Assembly (NCBI GenBank): GCA_963777165.1
Contig: CAVZPO010000027.1
Location: 186,001-250,000 of the forward strand
Reading direction: 5' to 3'
DNA: 64,000 nucleotides
Origin: DYJB01 sp963777165
GTDB lineage: Bacteria; Chloroflexota; Anaerolineae; Anaerolineales; E44-bin32
Below the pieces are notes generated by a model. The model did not search any database. It had not been told where the DNA came from and was given only the letters and a program-made list of their open reading frames with translations. A program made the position numbers and the translations under genes. Below, piece after piece: positions 25,595 through 33,167 of the stretch. The number at the start of each line of letters is the position of its first letter. The first letter of the stretch is position 1.

Positions 25595-25622
25595 CTAGTT
25601 GCTAGTTGCTCATTGCTGGTCG
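25595..25622 (-). repeat. Second heptamer block in inverse orientation
   Basis: Four 7-bp units CTAGTTG, CTAGTTG, CTCATTG, CTGGTCG. Read on the minus strand they resemble the AGCAACT variant of the upstream heptamer, so the two blocks face each other across about 75 bp. Together they fill most of the 220-bp interval 25421-25640, which holds no ORF. Confidence 0.55.
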
Positions 25623-25640
25623 CCAGGCGCTACCGTCCTC

Positions 25641-26396
25641 TCACCTCTCGTACCGCGAGTCGTCCAGCAGCTCTTTGAGATGATCCCGTTCGCTCTGCGG
25701 TTGGAGCTCGCCGCGCTGGCTGTCGTCTTGCCAGCGCGCTTCCGCCTGTCGGAGAGCGGAGATCGAAGCGGCGGTGACGATCGACAGCTTGCCGCAGTGC
25801 GGGCAGCGCTCCAGCTTTCCCAGCACCAGATTGGGAGTCATGAAATGCCGCGAGAAGGGCATCCCGCACCGCGAGCAGACCGCCCCTCCGGCGGCGCCGT
25901 ACACGCCCAGGCGGAATGTGGTCTTGCGCCCCAGCAGCATCGGCACGAAGGCGCCCAGGAGCGAGATGGCCAGGACGACCCCCACGATCGGCAGGGCGAT
26001 CTTGCCCGCCATTTGCCACCCGGCCTCCGGCGAGACGAATTCCAGTGTCTTGCTCGGCGAACGGATCTCTTTCCCCGCCGTCGTCGTCCCCACGGCCACG
26101 AAGGTGTGCCGTCCCAGGGTGTGATCGCCGGTGTTGAAGCTGATCTTGAACGGCGGGACGTCGGCGCGGCCGAGCAGTTGATCATCCAGGTAGTAGTCGA
26201 CCCGCACCAGGTCGTCCGGCCCCTGCGCCGTCAGCGAGAACGCTCCCTGGATCTCGCCCCCGGCAGCGTAGCCGAAGTCGCGGTTGAAGTGCAGCGTCAG
26301 TGCTTCGTCGGCTTGCTGGGCGATCGCCGGGAAGGCGGCCAGAAGCAGGAGCAGGAGCAGGAGAAGGATTCCGGAGTGCAGGATACGTCGCGTCAC
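25641..26396 (-). CDS. Membrane-anchored Ig-like protein with zinc ribbon
   Basis: A 251-residue protein with a signal peptide (very Leu-rich core, residues 5-25), an Ig-like beta domain (about 30-120, with VDYYLDDQLLGRADVPPF), one membrane segment (about 130-152) and a cytoplasmic part with two CxxC pairs (CSRC, CPHC) and a charged tail ending LLDDSRYER. The Ig part resembles bacterial Ig-like domains. It is the last gene of the ABC-2 array, 7 bp after the permease gene, so it is probably an accessory of that exporter. The C-terminal LDDSR motif recurs in the YhfC-like protein of the same array. Confidence 0.75.
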   Translation of the reverse strand: MTRRILHSGILLLLLLLLLAAFPAIAQQADEALTLHFNRDFGYAAGGEIQGAFSLTAQGPDDLVRVDYYLDDQLLGRADVPPFKISFNTGDHTLGRHTFVAVGTTTAGKEIRSPSKTLEFVSPEAGWQMAGKIALPIVGVVLAISLLGAFVPMLLGRKTTFRLGVYGAAGGAVCSRCGMPFSRHFMTPNLVLGKLERCPHCGKLSIVTAASISALRQAEARWQDDSQRGELQPQSERDHLKELLDDSRYER

Positions 26397-26403
26397 GCCC
26401 GCC

Positions 26404-27195
26404 TCACTTCCAGCGCGTCAGGATGCTTTCGCGCTGGAATAACTGGACGGCGAAGGCCAACAACCCGGCGTCCAGCACCAGAAGCCCGAGCGCCAACCAC
26501 AGTACCAGCGACGAGTTCAACAGGATCAAGCCGGAGATCTGTCCAAAGAAGAGCGCCATCAAGGGCAGAACTACCAGCCCGGAGAGTTGCTCGGCAACGC
26601 GCGGCTCATTGACGCGTGACGAGATCATCACGGCGAAACTGACCGAAGCGACCGCCAGCAGCGGACCGACGAGGAAGATCGCCGTCAGCCACATCGGGTC
26701 CACGAGCTTGGCCAGCAGCCCGGCCCCGACGCCGAGCAGGCGCGCGCCGACGGCGAAGACGGCGAACGATAGCCAGGTGGCGGCGATCGCCGGCAACGCC
26801 GCGGCCAGGCCCTTCCCCGCCAGCAGTTCGACGGTGGTGATCGGCGTCGCCAGAAGCGGCTCGAGCGTGCGGGTGCTCTTCTCGCCGACGATGCTGTAGG
26901 CGGCGATGGTGACCGGGATCATCAGCGGCATCAGCATATACAAGATCAGGAACTCGGTCACGAAGAAGTACTGCCCACACTCGCTGCCGCTCAACCCTTC
27001 GCACAGCCGCGCGAACGACGCCGGCATGTCCGACGTCGCCACGTCTCCCAGCCCGCCCCCGGAGCCCGTGACGCCCAGCAGCACCAGCGGCAGCGCCGTC
27101 AGCATCAACGGCATGAAGGCGACCGTGCCGAGAACCAGTCGGTTCTTGAAGACTTCCGACCACTCCTTGCGAAGGATCACGGCGATCTTGTGCAT
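26404..27195 (-). CDS. ABC-2 type permease
   Basis: A 263-residue membrane protein with six hydrophobic segments and ABC-2 features: an N-terminal LRKEWSEVFKNR amphipathic start and the conserved VGEKSTRTLEPLLATPIT block after the second segment. A GGGGAAG ribosome site precedes ATG 27195. It pairs with the ATPase at 27255-28181. The exported substrate is unknown; the NatB/CcmB-like shape suggests an ion, lipid or peptide. Confidence 0.88.
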   Translation of the reverse strand: MHKIAVILRKEWSEVFKNRLVLGTVAFMPLMLTALPLVLLGVTGSGGGLGDVATSDMPASFARLCEGLSGSECGQYFFVTEFLILYMLMPLMIPVTIAAYSIVGEKSTRTLEPLLATPITTVELLAGKGLAAALPAIAATWLSFAVFAVGARLLGVGAGLLAKLVDPMWLTAIFLVGPLLAVASVSFAVMISSRVNEPRVAEQLSGLVVLPLMALFFGQISGLILLNSSLVLWLALGLLVLDAGLLAFAVQLFQRESILTRWK

Positions 27196-27254
27196 CTTCC
27201 CGCCCCGCCTGCAGCCTCCCGACCTAACCTGGCCAGATCGACTTTGCAATTATG

Positions 27255-28181
27255 TCAACTTGAACTTCCGGCTCCCGAGTTGCCCAGCAGGCGCAGATAC
27301 ACATCCTCCAGCGTCCGCTTGAGCTCCCCGACAAACTGGATCTCTGCCCCAGCCACCACCAGCGCTCGAATCAAGTGCGGATTATCCCGCTCAGGATCTT
27401 CGAGGCTGACCACGAGCCGGCGGTCAACCACCTCCACCCCTCGGACGGCGGGCAATGCCTGCAGGCACGCCAGGTACGCCGGCGCGACCTCCCGCAAGTG
27501 GAAGACGACGGAGCGGCCGAACAACTGGCGGCGCAGCGCGGCAGGCGTGTCGAGCGCCAGCAGGCGCGTGCGGAATACGGCCACTCGATCACACAGCCGG
27601 TCGGCCTCATCCAGGTTGTGTGTGCACAGGAAGATCGCCCGCCCCTCCTGCTTGAGCTCGGCGATGAACTCGCGCACCAGTCGGGCCGCCTCCGGATCGA
27701 GCGCGCTCGTCGGCTCGTCGAGAAACACAACCTGCGGTTCGTGCAGCATCGCCCGGGCGATGGCCAGTTTCTGGCGCATGCCTTTCGAGAATCCCCCTAC
27801 GGGCTCATGCCGCCGGTCCCACAACCCAAGCAGCCGCAGGTAGTGCTCCACCTGCCCGGCGATGTCCGACACCTCGTATAGATCGGCGAAGAATCCGAGA
27901 TTCCGTTCTGCGCTCAGCCGATCGTACAGCCCGGGCGACTCGGTCAGGATCCCAACCTTCCGCCGCAAGTCGCCGTCCTGTTTGCCCACCTCGCAGCCGG
28001 CGACCCACGCCTTGCCCGACGTCGGGCCGATTAGGCCGCTGAGCATCCGCACCGTCGTGGTCTTTCCGGCACCATTTGGCCCGAGGAATCCGAAGACCTC
28101 TCCCGCCTCGACGCGCAGGTCGAGATCCTGCACCGCCTGCAGCTTTCCGAAACTCTTGCTCAGTCGTTCGGTGACGATCAT
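27255..28181 (-). CDS. ABC exporter ATPase
   Basis: A 308-residue ATPase with Walker A GPNGAGKTTT (about residues 38-47), signature FSKGMRQKLAIAR (a GxRQ-type signature common in ABC-2 exporters), Walker B VVFLDEPTSALDP and H-loop CTHNLDEADRL. A C-terminal about 80-residue extension is typical of CcmA/NatA-like exporters. The start at 28181 (MIVTERLSKSFG) is preferred to one 21 bp upstream. It is followed by its permease after 59 bp. Confidence 0.92.
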   Translation of the reverse strand: MIVTERLSKSFGKLQAVQDLDLRVEAGEVFGFLGPNGAGKTTTVRMLSGLIGPTSGKAWVAGCEVGKQDGDLRRKVGILTESPGLYDRLSAERNLGFFADLYEVSDIAGQVEHYLRLLGLWDRRHEPVGGFSKGMRQKLAIARAMLHEPQVVFLDEPTSALDPEAARLVREFIAELKQEGRAIFLCTHNLDEADRLCDRVAVFRTRLLALDTPAALRRQLFGRSVVFHLREVAPAYLACLQALPAVRGVEVVDRRLVVSLEDPERDNPHLIRALVVAGAEIQFVGELKRTLEDVYLRLLGNSGAGSSS

Positions 28182-28232
28182 GATCCCTCGGTGCCCGGGC
28201 AAGTCGGCGACGCGCCGACCAGTCTACTGTAC

Positions 28233-29105
28233 TCAGCCGGCGAAACGACTGTCGTCCAACTGGTCCTGGGTCGGCCGTTCATCCTGACGGACCGGGAGCG
28301 GCGATCGTTCTGCCGGAGAGTTGCCCGTCAGCACACCGTCTGGCTCCACCTTGGGACGCAGGGCGAACAGGATTCCCAGGCTGATGACGGCCATCACGCC
28401 CACCAGGGCTTCGGTCCAGTACGGACCGTAGCGTTGGACGGCAATCAACGCCACGCCGTCAACCAGTGCGTGCCAGCCGATGGCCAGCGGCAGCCAGAAC
28501 CATTCCCTCCGGGTGAAACACTGCAGCACAAGTACGCTCAGGGACAGATGGAGGCAGATGGCAAAGGCGCGTTCGACCGCGCCGAGCAGTGACGCGTACC
28601 AGGGCGCCGCCCAGTAGGCTTCGACTTGCAGGCGTGCGATTTCCACCTGCTCCGCCGGCACGACGGTCGACAGGTCTACCCCGCGCAGCGCCAGCACCTG
28701 AAGGAGTGCATACGCGGCGAGCAGGCCGAGCAAGATCGCCTCGATCCCGCCGTGGCCTGCCCCGATCATCAGCGCCTCGTCCCAACTCCGTGCCTTCTTC
28801 GCCCAGAAGCGATACATCAGGTATCGGGCGCCCTCTTCGAAGATGCCGGCAGACAAACCGAGGAGTGCCGATGCCCCGATCAGCGAGCCGGTCGATGCCA
28901 TGTCGACCCAGCCGAGGCCGTCCATGACCCGGCTGAGGACCAGGCCATTGAAGGGTATGTGTCCGATCTGCGAGACAACGAAGGTCGCCGCGCCGATTCC
29001 GAACAACCCCCAGGGCATCTTCCGTCGACGGGCCAACCAGGCGCCGAGCGCCAGGCCGAGCGCGATCATCAGCCCGGCGTTCAGTCCGCGAATGGCAGTC
29101 TCCAC
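28233..29105 (-). CDS. YhfC-family intramembrane metalloprotease-like protein
   Basis: A 290-residue polytopic protein with about eight membrane segments. The motifs FEEGARYLMYRF (EExxR), GHGGIEAILLG, HLSLSVLV and GWHALVDG match the YhfC family, relatives of CPBP/PrsW-type intramembrane proteases, in which Glu and His residues would form the active site. It sits between two ABC-2 exporter modules on the same strand, 21 bp after the permease at 29127. A role in processing or protecting against the exported molecule is conceivable. The tail ends TQDQLDDSRFAG, sharing LDDSR with the Ig/zinc-ribbon protein of this array. Confidence 0.8.
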   Translation of the reverse strand: METAIRGLNAGLMIALGLALGAWLARRRKMPWGLFGIGAATFVVSQIGHIPFNGLVLSRVMDGLGWVDMASTGSLIGASALLGLSAGIFEEGARYLMYRFWAKKARSWDEALMIGAGHGGIEAILLGLLAAYALLQVLALRGVDLSTVVPAEQVEIARLQVEAYWAAPWYASLLGAVERAFAICLHLSLSVLVLQCFTRREWFWLPLAIGWHALVDGVALIAVQRYGPYWTEALVGVMAVISLGILFALRPKVEPDGVLTGNSPAERSPLPVRQDERPTQDQLDDSRFAG

Positions 29106-29126
29106 ATCCCCTCCTTGCGATCCAGG

Positions 29127-29885
29127 TCAGAGTTCCTGTCGGCGCAGCGCGCCCCAGCCTGCTAGCAGCAAGCCCGGAATGAGCACCAGCGCGGCCGCCA
29201 GTGCTTTCCAGGGAGTGTCCCCAGCCAATCCGGTGGCGGCAGCCCGTCCCCAGCCAAGCATGCCTGCTGGCAGGTAGGCACCGACCGCCGGGATCGTGCC
29301 CAGCACGCCAAGGACCAGCGTCAGCCCGAAGGCTAGCCCGGCTGCGGCGAGCTGCGAGCGCATCAACGTGCTGGCCAGGAGTGAGAGCGACCCGTAGAAC
29401 AGCAGGTAGAGCAGCAACCCGCAGCCCAGGATGACGAAACCGCCCGGCGGGAGCCAGGTGAACAGCATTCCCGTGTAGGCATAGCCCGCGCCCAGCCCGA
29501 TCCCGATGCCGATGGTGAAGGTCACCAGCAGCGCCAGTAGCTTGGCCAGCAGGAACGCGAAGCGCGAGACCGGCTTGCTGAGCGTCAGGCCTGCCGTGCC
29601 GCTGTGTTTCTCCCCGACCACCGAAGCCATGGGGATCAGCAGCGCCAGGATCAGGCCGAATTGCGCCAGGTTCTCCGTCAGTTCGGAAACTGCCAGATCC
29701 ACGGTCGGCTCGGGCAATACGGCCTCAAGACCTTCCGGCGTGCCCGGGATGCTGGCCATCAGCTCATTCATGTAGCGCGCCGTCAGCGGCCCGAGGATGC
29801 CCATCACGCCCAGGACAGCTACCACGGCCAACATCCGGTAGCTCCTCCACTGCTCGAGCAGCTCCTTCCACAACAGCACCTTCAT
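29127..29885 (-). CDS. ABC-2 type permease
   Basis: A 252-residue permease with six hydrophobic segments and the ABC-2 block MASVVGEKHSGTAGLTLSKPVSR. The N-terminus LLWKELLEQWRSYR is typical of this family. Its ATG overlaps the stop of the preceding ATPase by 4 bp, so the two are translationally coupled and form exporter module 1 of the array. Confidence 0.9.
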   Translation of the reverse strand: MKVLLWKELLEQWRSYRMLAVVAVLGVMGILGPLTARYMNELMASIPGTPEGLEAVLPEPTVDLAVSELTENLAQFGLILALLIPMASVVGEKHSGTAGLTLSKPVSRFAFLLAKLLALLVTFTIGIGIGLGAGYAYTGMLFTWLPPGGFVILGCGLLLYLLFYGSLSLLASTLMRSQLAAAGLAFGLTLVLGVLGTIPAVGAYLPAGMLGWGRAAATGLAGDTPWKALAAALVLIPGLLLAGWGALRRQEL

Positions 29886-30826
29886 CGCCGCGCCTCCTTG
29901 CCCGTACCCACCAGGCGAAGGAAGACATCCTCCAACGTCGGCCTGGCGTGCTGGAAGGACTCGACCGGCATCCCGGATGCCACGGCCAGGCCGAGGACCT
30001 TCTGGTCGCCTCCGTCGACCCCTTCGAGCCGGACGCGCACCTTTGCCTCGCTGGTGGTGACGTCGGCCACACCCGCGACCGATCGCAGTGTCTCCGCCCA
30101 GGTCTTCACCGGCCCCGCGTCTGCCTTGAATTCGAGCTCAAGCCAGGGCGTTGCATAGCGGTCGAGCAGCGCTTGTCGTTCTTCGAGTGCCACCATCCGC
30201 CCGTGATCGACGATCCCGACCCTGTCGCAGATGCGCTCGACGTCGTCCAGGATGTGCGTGCTCATCAACACGGCGGCTTTCGAGCGCAGTGCCTCGATCA
30301 GCAGCAGCATGTCCCGCCGGCCGGCAGGATCGAGCGCGCTGACCGGCTCGTCCAGCAAGAGGACCCGCGGCTCGTTCATCAACGCCTGAGCCAGCCCCAG
30401 CCGCTGTCGCATACCCCGGCTGAACCCGGCGATCCTGCGCCGGGCGACGTCCTTCAGGCCGACCAGCTCGAGCAGCTCGGTGGTCCGCTGGCGTGCTCTG
30501 GAAGCCGGCATGCCGAACAGCCCGGCGATGTAGTCGCGCAGGAACTCGGTGGCGGTCATCCAGGGATAGAAGTGCGGCTCCTCCGGCAGGTAGCCGAGAG
30601 CCTGGCGTGCTGGGCTCTCCGGCCCCACCGGGTGGCCTTCCACCCAGGCCTGCCCCGCACTTGGTCGGGCCAACCCAGCCAGGATACGGAGCGTCGTCGT
30701 TTTCCCGGCGCCGTTGGGGCCGAGGAACCCGAAGACCGTCCCGGAGGGCACCTCGAAGGTCAAACCGTCCAGGGCCACAATTTGACGGAAGTTCTTGCGC
30801 AGCCCATCGACGCGGATAGCCGTCAT
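29882..30826 (-). CDS. ABC exporter ATPase
   Basis: A 314-residue ATPase: Walker A GPNGAGKTTT, signature FSRGMRQRLGLAQ, Walker B VLLLDEPVSALDP, H-loop STHILDDVERI, and a C-terminal extension of about 90 residues as in other ABC-2 ATPases. The ATG at 30826 has a strong GGGGGGAGGA ribosome site and overlaps the stop of the small PLDc_N-type gene. An upstream in-frame continuation is rejected because it runs through that gene. Confidence 0.93.
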   Translation of the reverse strand: MTAIRVDGLRKNFRQIVALDGLTFEVPSGTVFGFLGPNGAGKTTTLRILAGLARPSAGQAWVEGHPVGPESPARQALGYLPEEPHFYPWMTATEFLRDYIAGLFGMPASRARQRTTELLELVGLKDVARRRIAGFSRGMRQRLGLAQALMNEPRVLLLDEPVSALDPAGRRDMLLLIEALRSKAAVLMSTHILDDVERICDRVGIVDHGRMVALEERQALLDRYATPWLELEFKADAGPVKTWAETLRSVAGVADVTTSEAKVRVRLEGVDGGDQKVLGLAVASGMPVESFQHARPTLEDVFLRLVGTGKEARR

Positions 30827-31026
30827 TCCTCCCCCCTGCCAAAGATGAAGTAGGCCAGCGGGCCGAGTATCGAGACCGCCACGATGGCGATCCCCCACGC
30901 CCACTTGGGCCCACGGGTGCTCTGGCGGCGGATCAGATCGACCAGGGCGGCCACCATCAGGCCCAACTGGATAACGATCAGCGGGGCGATCAGCGGGAGC
31001 AGTCGCGCCAGTTCTTCGGTCTCCAT
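30823..31026 (-). CDS. Small PLDc_N-type membrane protein
   Basis: A 67-residue protein with two membrane helices and the pattern LVDLIRR...KWAWGIAIVAVSILGPLAYFIFGR, which is the phospholipase D N-terminal (PLDc_N) module found as a free small protein. It lacks catalytic residues. The ATG at 31026 has AAAGGTGG upstream and its stop overlaps the exporter ATPase start, so it heads the ABC-2 array. Confidence 0.82.
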   Translation of the reverse strand: METEELARLLPLIAPLIVIQLGLMVAALVDLIRRQSTRGPKWAWGIAIVAVSILGPLAYFIFGRGEE

Positions 31027-31092
31027 TGGTTCCACCTTTTCGCTCGCCCATAACCTGGGCGTTGACGGCTGTCGCCGGGCTCTGGCGGGCTA

Positions 31093-31108
31093 TGTTTCAC
31101 GTGAAACC
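31093..31108. promoter_or_regulatory. parS-like ParB binding site
   Basis: The 16-mer TGTTTCACGTGAAACC differs from the widely conserved parS consensus TGTTTCACGTGAAACA only at the last base. It lies in the non-coding interval 31027-31311 between a small membrane protein and a DUF4177 gene. parS sites nucleate ParB on DNA and usually cluster near the replication origin. No parA or parB gene is in the window. Confidence 0.8.
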
Positions 31109-31232
31109 CGTCGGCCGGCCTGCGGCGAGTTTAGACTCCTTTTCGACTACCCGGAAGCTTCGCCGGCCCCACTCTGCTGGTGGCCCCGGCACCTCAGACG
31201 GCTTGAGCTCCCGGGCCGCCTGGGCGTCACGC

Positions 31233-31255
31233 GGGGGCGACGGTTCGTCGCCCCC
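31233..31255 (-). terminator. Hairpin after the DUF4177 gene
   Basis: A perfect 10-bp stem, GGGGGCGACG paired to CGTCGCCCCC with a GTT loop, lies 57 bp past the DUF4177 stop codon. It has no U-run. It probably ends the GntR-slipin-DUF4177 transcript before the parS site. Confidence 0.5.
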
Positions 31256-31311
31256 ATTGAGAGCCTGTGCTTGCGGCAAGCAAGGGGTCGCGGTTCCCGC
31301 TTCGCCCTGAA

Positions 31312-31533
31312 TCAGGCCTCCCTGGTCCAGGCGGCCTCCCGCCGCGTGCGCGGTGTGGACGGACGGCGCAGGACCAGCCACAGCGCATTGCTGTTCTCCT
31401 GCGGCACCATGTGCGTCAGCTCCCAGCCGTCCCCGGCCGCCCGGTTGAGGACCTCGGTCAGCTGCTCCGGTTTGGCCCCTTTCAGGACACCCCCGATCGA
31501 GTGCACCCGGTACTCCCAGGCCGCGCCAGTCAT
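31312..31533 (-). CDS. DUF4177-domain small protein
   Basis: A 73-residue cytoplasmic protein with the DUF4177 pattern: WEYRVHSIGG at the start, then LTEVLNRAAGDGWELTHMVP and LWLVLRRP. The function is unknown. The gene starts one base after the slipin stop codon, so it belongs to the same transcript. The C-terminal Arg-rich tail of about 15 residues is not conserved in character. Confidence 0.82.
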   Translation of the reverse strand: MTGAAWEYRVHSIGGVLKGAKPEQLTEVLNRAAGDGWELTHMVPQENSNALWLVLRRPSTPRTRREAAWTREA

Positions 31534-31534
31534 G

Positions 31535-32503
31535 CTAGCCTCCGCTCTCCGGCTTGTCGACCCTCTTGCCGGCCATCTGGCTGAGGGCTACCATCCCGCT
31601 CAATCCGCCCAGGTTCATCGTGTCGACGGCGCTCGAAGGCACAATTACCAGGGCCCCCTTCTCTTTCAGACCCTCGAAGAGCATGTTCATCGCCCGCAGG
31701 TGCAGGGCCGTCGGGTTGTCGCGGTAGGCCACAGAGGCATCGGCGAACGACTGGGCGATCTGCCGCTCGGACTCGCCCAGGATGACGCGCGCCTGGCGTT
31801 CACGCTCGGCCTGAGCCTGCCGGCTCATGGCATCCTCCAGGTCCGGCGGGATGACCACGTCGCGGATCTCGACCGATTGAACCGTCACCCCCCACGGGGT
31901 GGTGCGGGCGTCGATGATCTTCTGCAGGTCCTGGTCCATGCGCGCCCGGCCGACCAGGATGTCGGCCAGCGTCATCTGGCCGATGACCTCCCGCAGCGCC
32001 GTCTGCGCCGCCCAGCCGATGGCCGAGCGGTAGTCCTCGACCTCCAGGGCGGCCTTCTCGGCGTCCCACACCAGCCAGAACAGCACGGCGTCGACGTCCA
32101 CCGGGACCGTGTCTTTGGTGAGCGTCTTCTCGGCGTTGAACGGCGTGACCATCACCCGGTGGTCGATCCACATCGGGATGCGATCAACGACAGGCACGAT
32201 CCAGAAGATGCCCGGTCCGCGCAGCCCCCGAAAGCGGCCGAAGCGCAAGACCACGGCCTTCTCCCACTGGTCGGCGATCTTGAGCGCCATGAGGACATAG
32301 ACGCCAATAAGCGTCCAGGCCACGACCGCCGCCCCGGAGGCCCAGTCTGCGGCTCCGAGGAATTCCAACCCCAATGCCGTGCCGCCGGCCAGAAGCAAGA
32401 TCACGGCGAAGAGCATGCCAGCGACCGGGGGGATTCGCTCGGTCCCGGCAGCCTTCACCTCCTGCTTACGGGCGCTTTTCAGCGACTTGAGATCAATGGT
32501 CAC
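31535..32503 (-). CDS. Slipin/SPFH (band 7) membrane protein
   Basis: A 322-residue protein with two N-terminal membrane segments (about residues 28-50 and 57-77) and an SPFH domain: VVLRFGRFRGLRGPGIFWIVP, then DHRVMVTPFNAEKTLTKDTVPVDVDAV and DILVGRARMDQDLQKIID. The region after residue 225 is a Gln/Arg/Glu-rich coiled coil (SRQAQAERERQARVILGESE). Slipins form oligomeric rafts and often partner with NfeD-type proteins, which are absent here. It follows a YtrA-type GntR gene and precedes DUF4177. Confidence 0.92.
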   Translation of the reverse strand: MTIDLKSLKSARKQEVKAAGTERIPPVAGMLFAVILLLAGGTALGLEFLGAADWASGAAVVAWTLIGVYVLMALKIADQWEKAVVLRFGRFRGLRGPGIFWIVPVVDRIPMWIDHRVMVTPFNAEKTLTKDTVPVDVDAVLFWLVWDAEKAALEVEDYRSAIGWAAQTALREVIGQMTLADILVGRARMDQDLQKIIDARTTPWGVTVQSVEIRDVVIPPDLEDAMSRQAQAERERQARVILGESERQIAQSFADASVAYRDNPTALHLRAMNMLFEGLKEKGALVIVPSSAVDTMNLGGLSGMVALSQMAGKRVDKPESGG

Positions 32504-32530
32504 GATGCACCTCCTAAGGGATCGGTCACG

Positions 32531-32947
32531 TCACTCCGACTCGACCGGTGGGTCGCCGGCGCGGCGCCAGCGCTCGATCTGAATCCGAACTTCGCCTTCC
32601 ACTTCGTCCGGGCTGAAGGCCATGCGTGCAGCGCCGCCGAGGAACGAGCGCACCAGGCCCTCAAGCGCCGCCTGGCGCAGTTCCTCGGCCTGGCCGATCG
32701 ACAGGCCCTCAAGCACGTACGTCCCGCGTCCTTGCTGTGTAGAGATCACGCCCGCCTCATCCAATAATCGGTAAGCTCGCGCCACGGTGTTGAAATTGAC
32801 CCGCAGGTCCGTGGCCAGCTGGCGCACGGTCGGGAGCTGGTCGTCCGGGTGCAGCACGCCCGTCGCCACCAGATGCCCTACGCGCTCGACAATCTGGATG
32901 TAGATCGGGACGTGACTGCGCAGGTCAACTTCAATCGCCAAGGTCAC
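32531..32947 (-). CDS. GntR-family regulator, YtrA type
   Basis: A 138-residue regulator with an N-terminal GntR winged helix (about residues 8-78; LPTVRQLATDLRVNFNTVARAYRLL) and a short helical tail instead of a large ligand domain, as in the YtrA subfamily, which usually controls neighbouring ABC exporters. The start is GTG at 32947 with GGAG five bases before it. An AT-rich array of TTGTA octamer repeats covers its promoter and is the likely operator. The ABC-2 array lies downstream on the same strand. Confidence 0.88.
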   Translation of the reverse strand: MTLAIEVDLRSHVPIYIQIVERVGHLVATGVLHPDDQLPTVRQLATDLRVNFNTVARAYRLLDEAGVISTQQGRGTYVLEGLSIGQAEELRQAALEGLVRSFLGGAARMAFSPDEVEGEVRIQIERWRRAGDPPVESE

Positions 32948-32965
32948 GCGGACTCCATGTGTAGC

Positions 32966-33004
32966 ATTGTATTATTGTCTCTTTGTATCTTTGTAATAAT
33001 TGTA
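32966..33004. promoter_or_regulatory. Promoter with octamer direct repeats, probable YtrA operator
   Basis: Five TTGTA or TTGTC cores start at 32967, 32975, 32983, 32991 and 33000, that is every 8-9 bp. The block is strikingly AT-rich. On the minus strand it includes TACAAT (32967-32972), a good -10 for the GntR gene. Repeats over the promoter suggest multimeric repressor binding. Confidence 0.5.
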
Positions 33005-33077
33005 TAGCGCGATGGGTGATGAGTCAAGAGCCAGGGGTGGGGGCCTTCCGCCGGCGAGCCGGCTTGCGCCTGCGTGA

Positions 33078-33083
33078 TAGAAT
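33078..33083 (+). promoter_or_regulatory. -10 element of pdxS
   Basis: TAGAAT preceded by TGA (a TGN extended -10) lies 84 bp before the pdxS GTG. It has no clear -35. Confidence 0.4.
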
Positions 33084-33167
33084 GAGCGTGCAAGCCTCTC
33101 AGCACGGCCGCGGTCGGGCCGGCGCTCCCCGGATTTCCCCCCGACCCGCGGACCTCAGGAGGATCGA

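Noticed and set aside
31097..31381. 94-codon minus-strand frame over the parS site and DUF4177 end
   Set aside because: It overlaps a real gene and a terminator hairpin, and has no motif or ribosome site.
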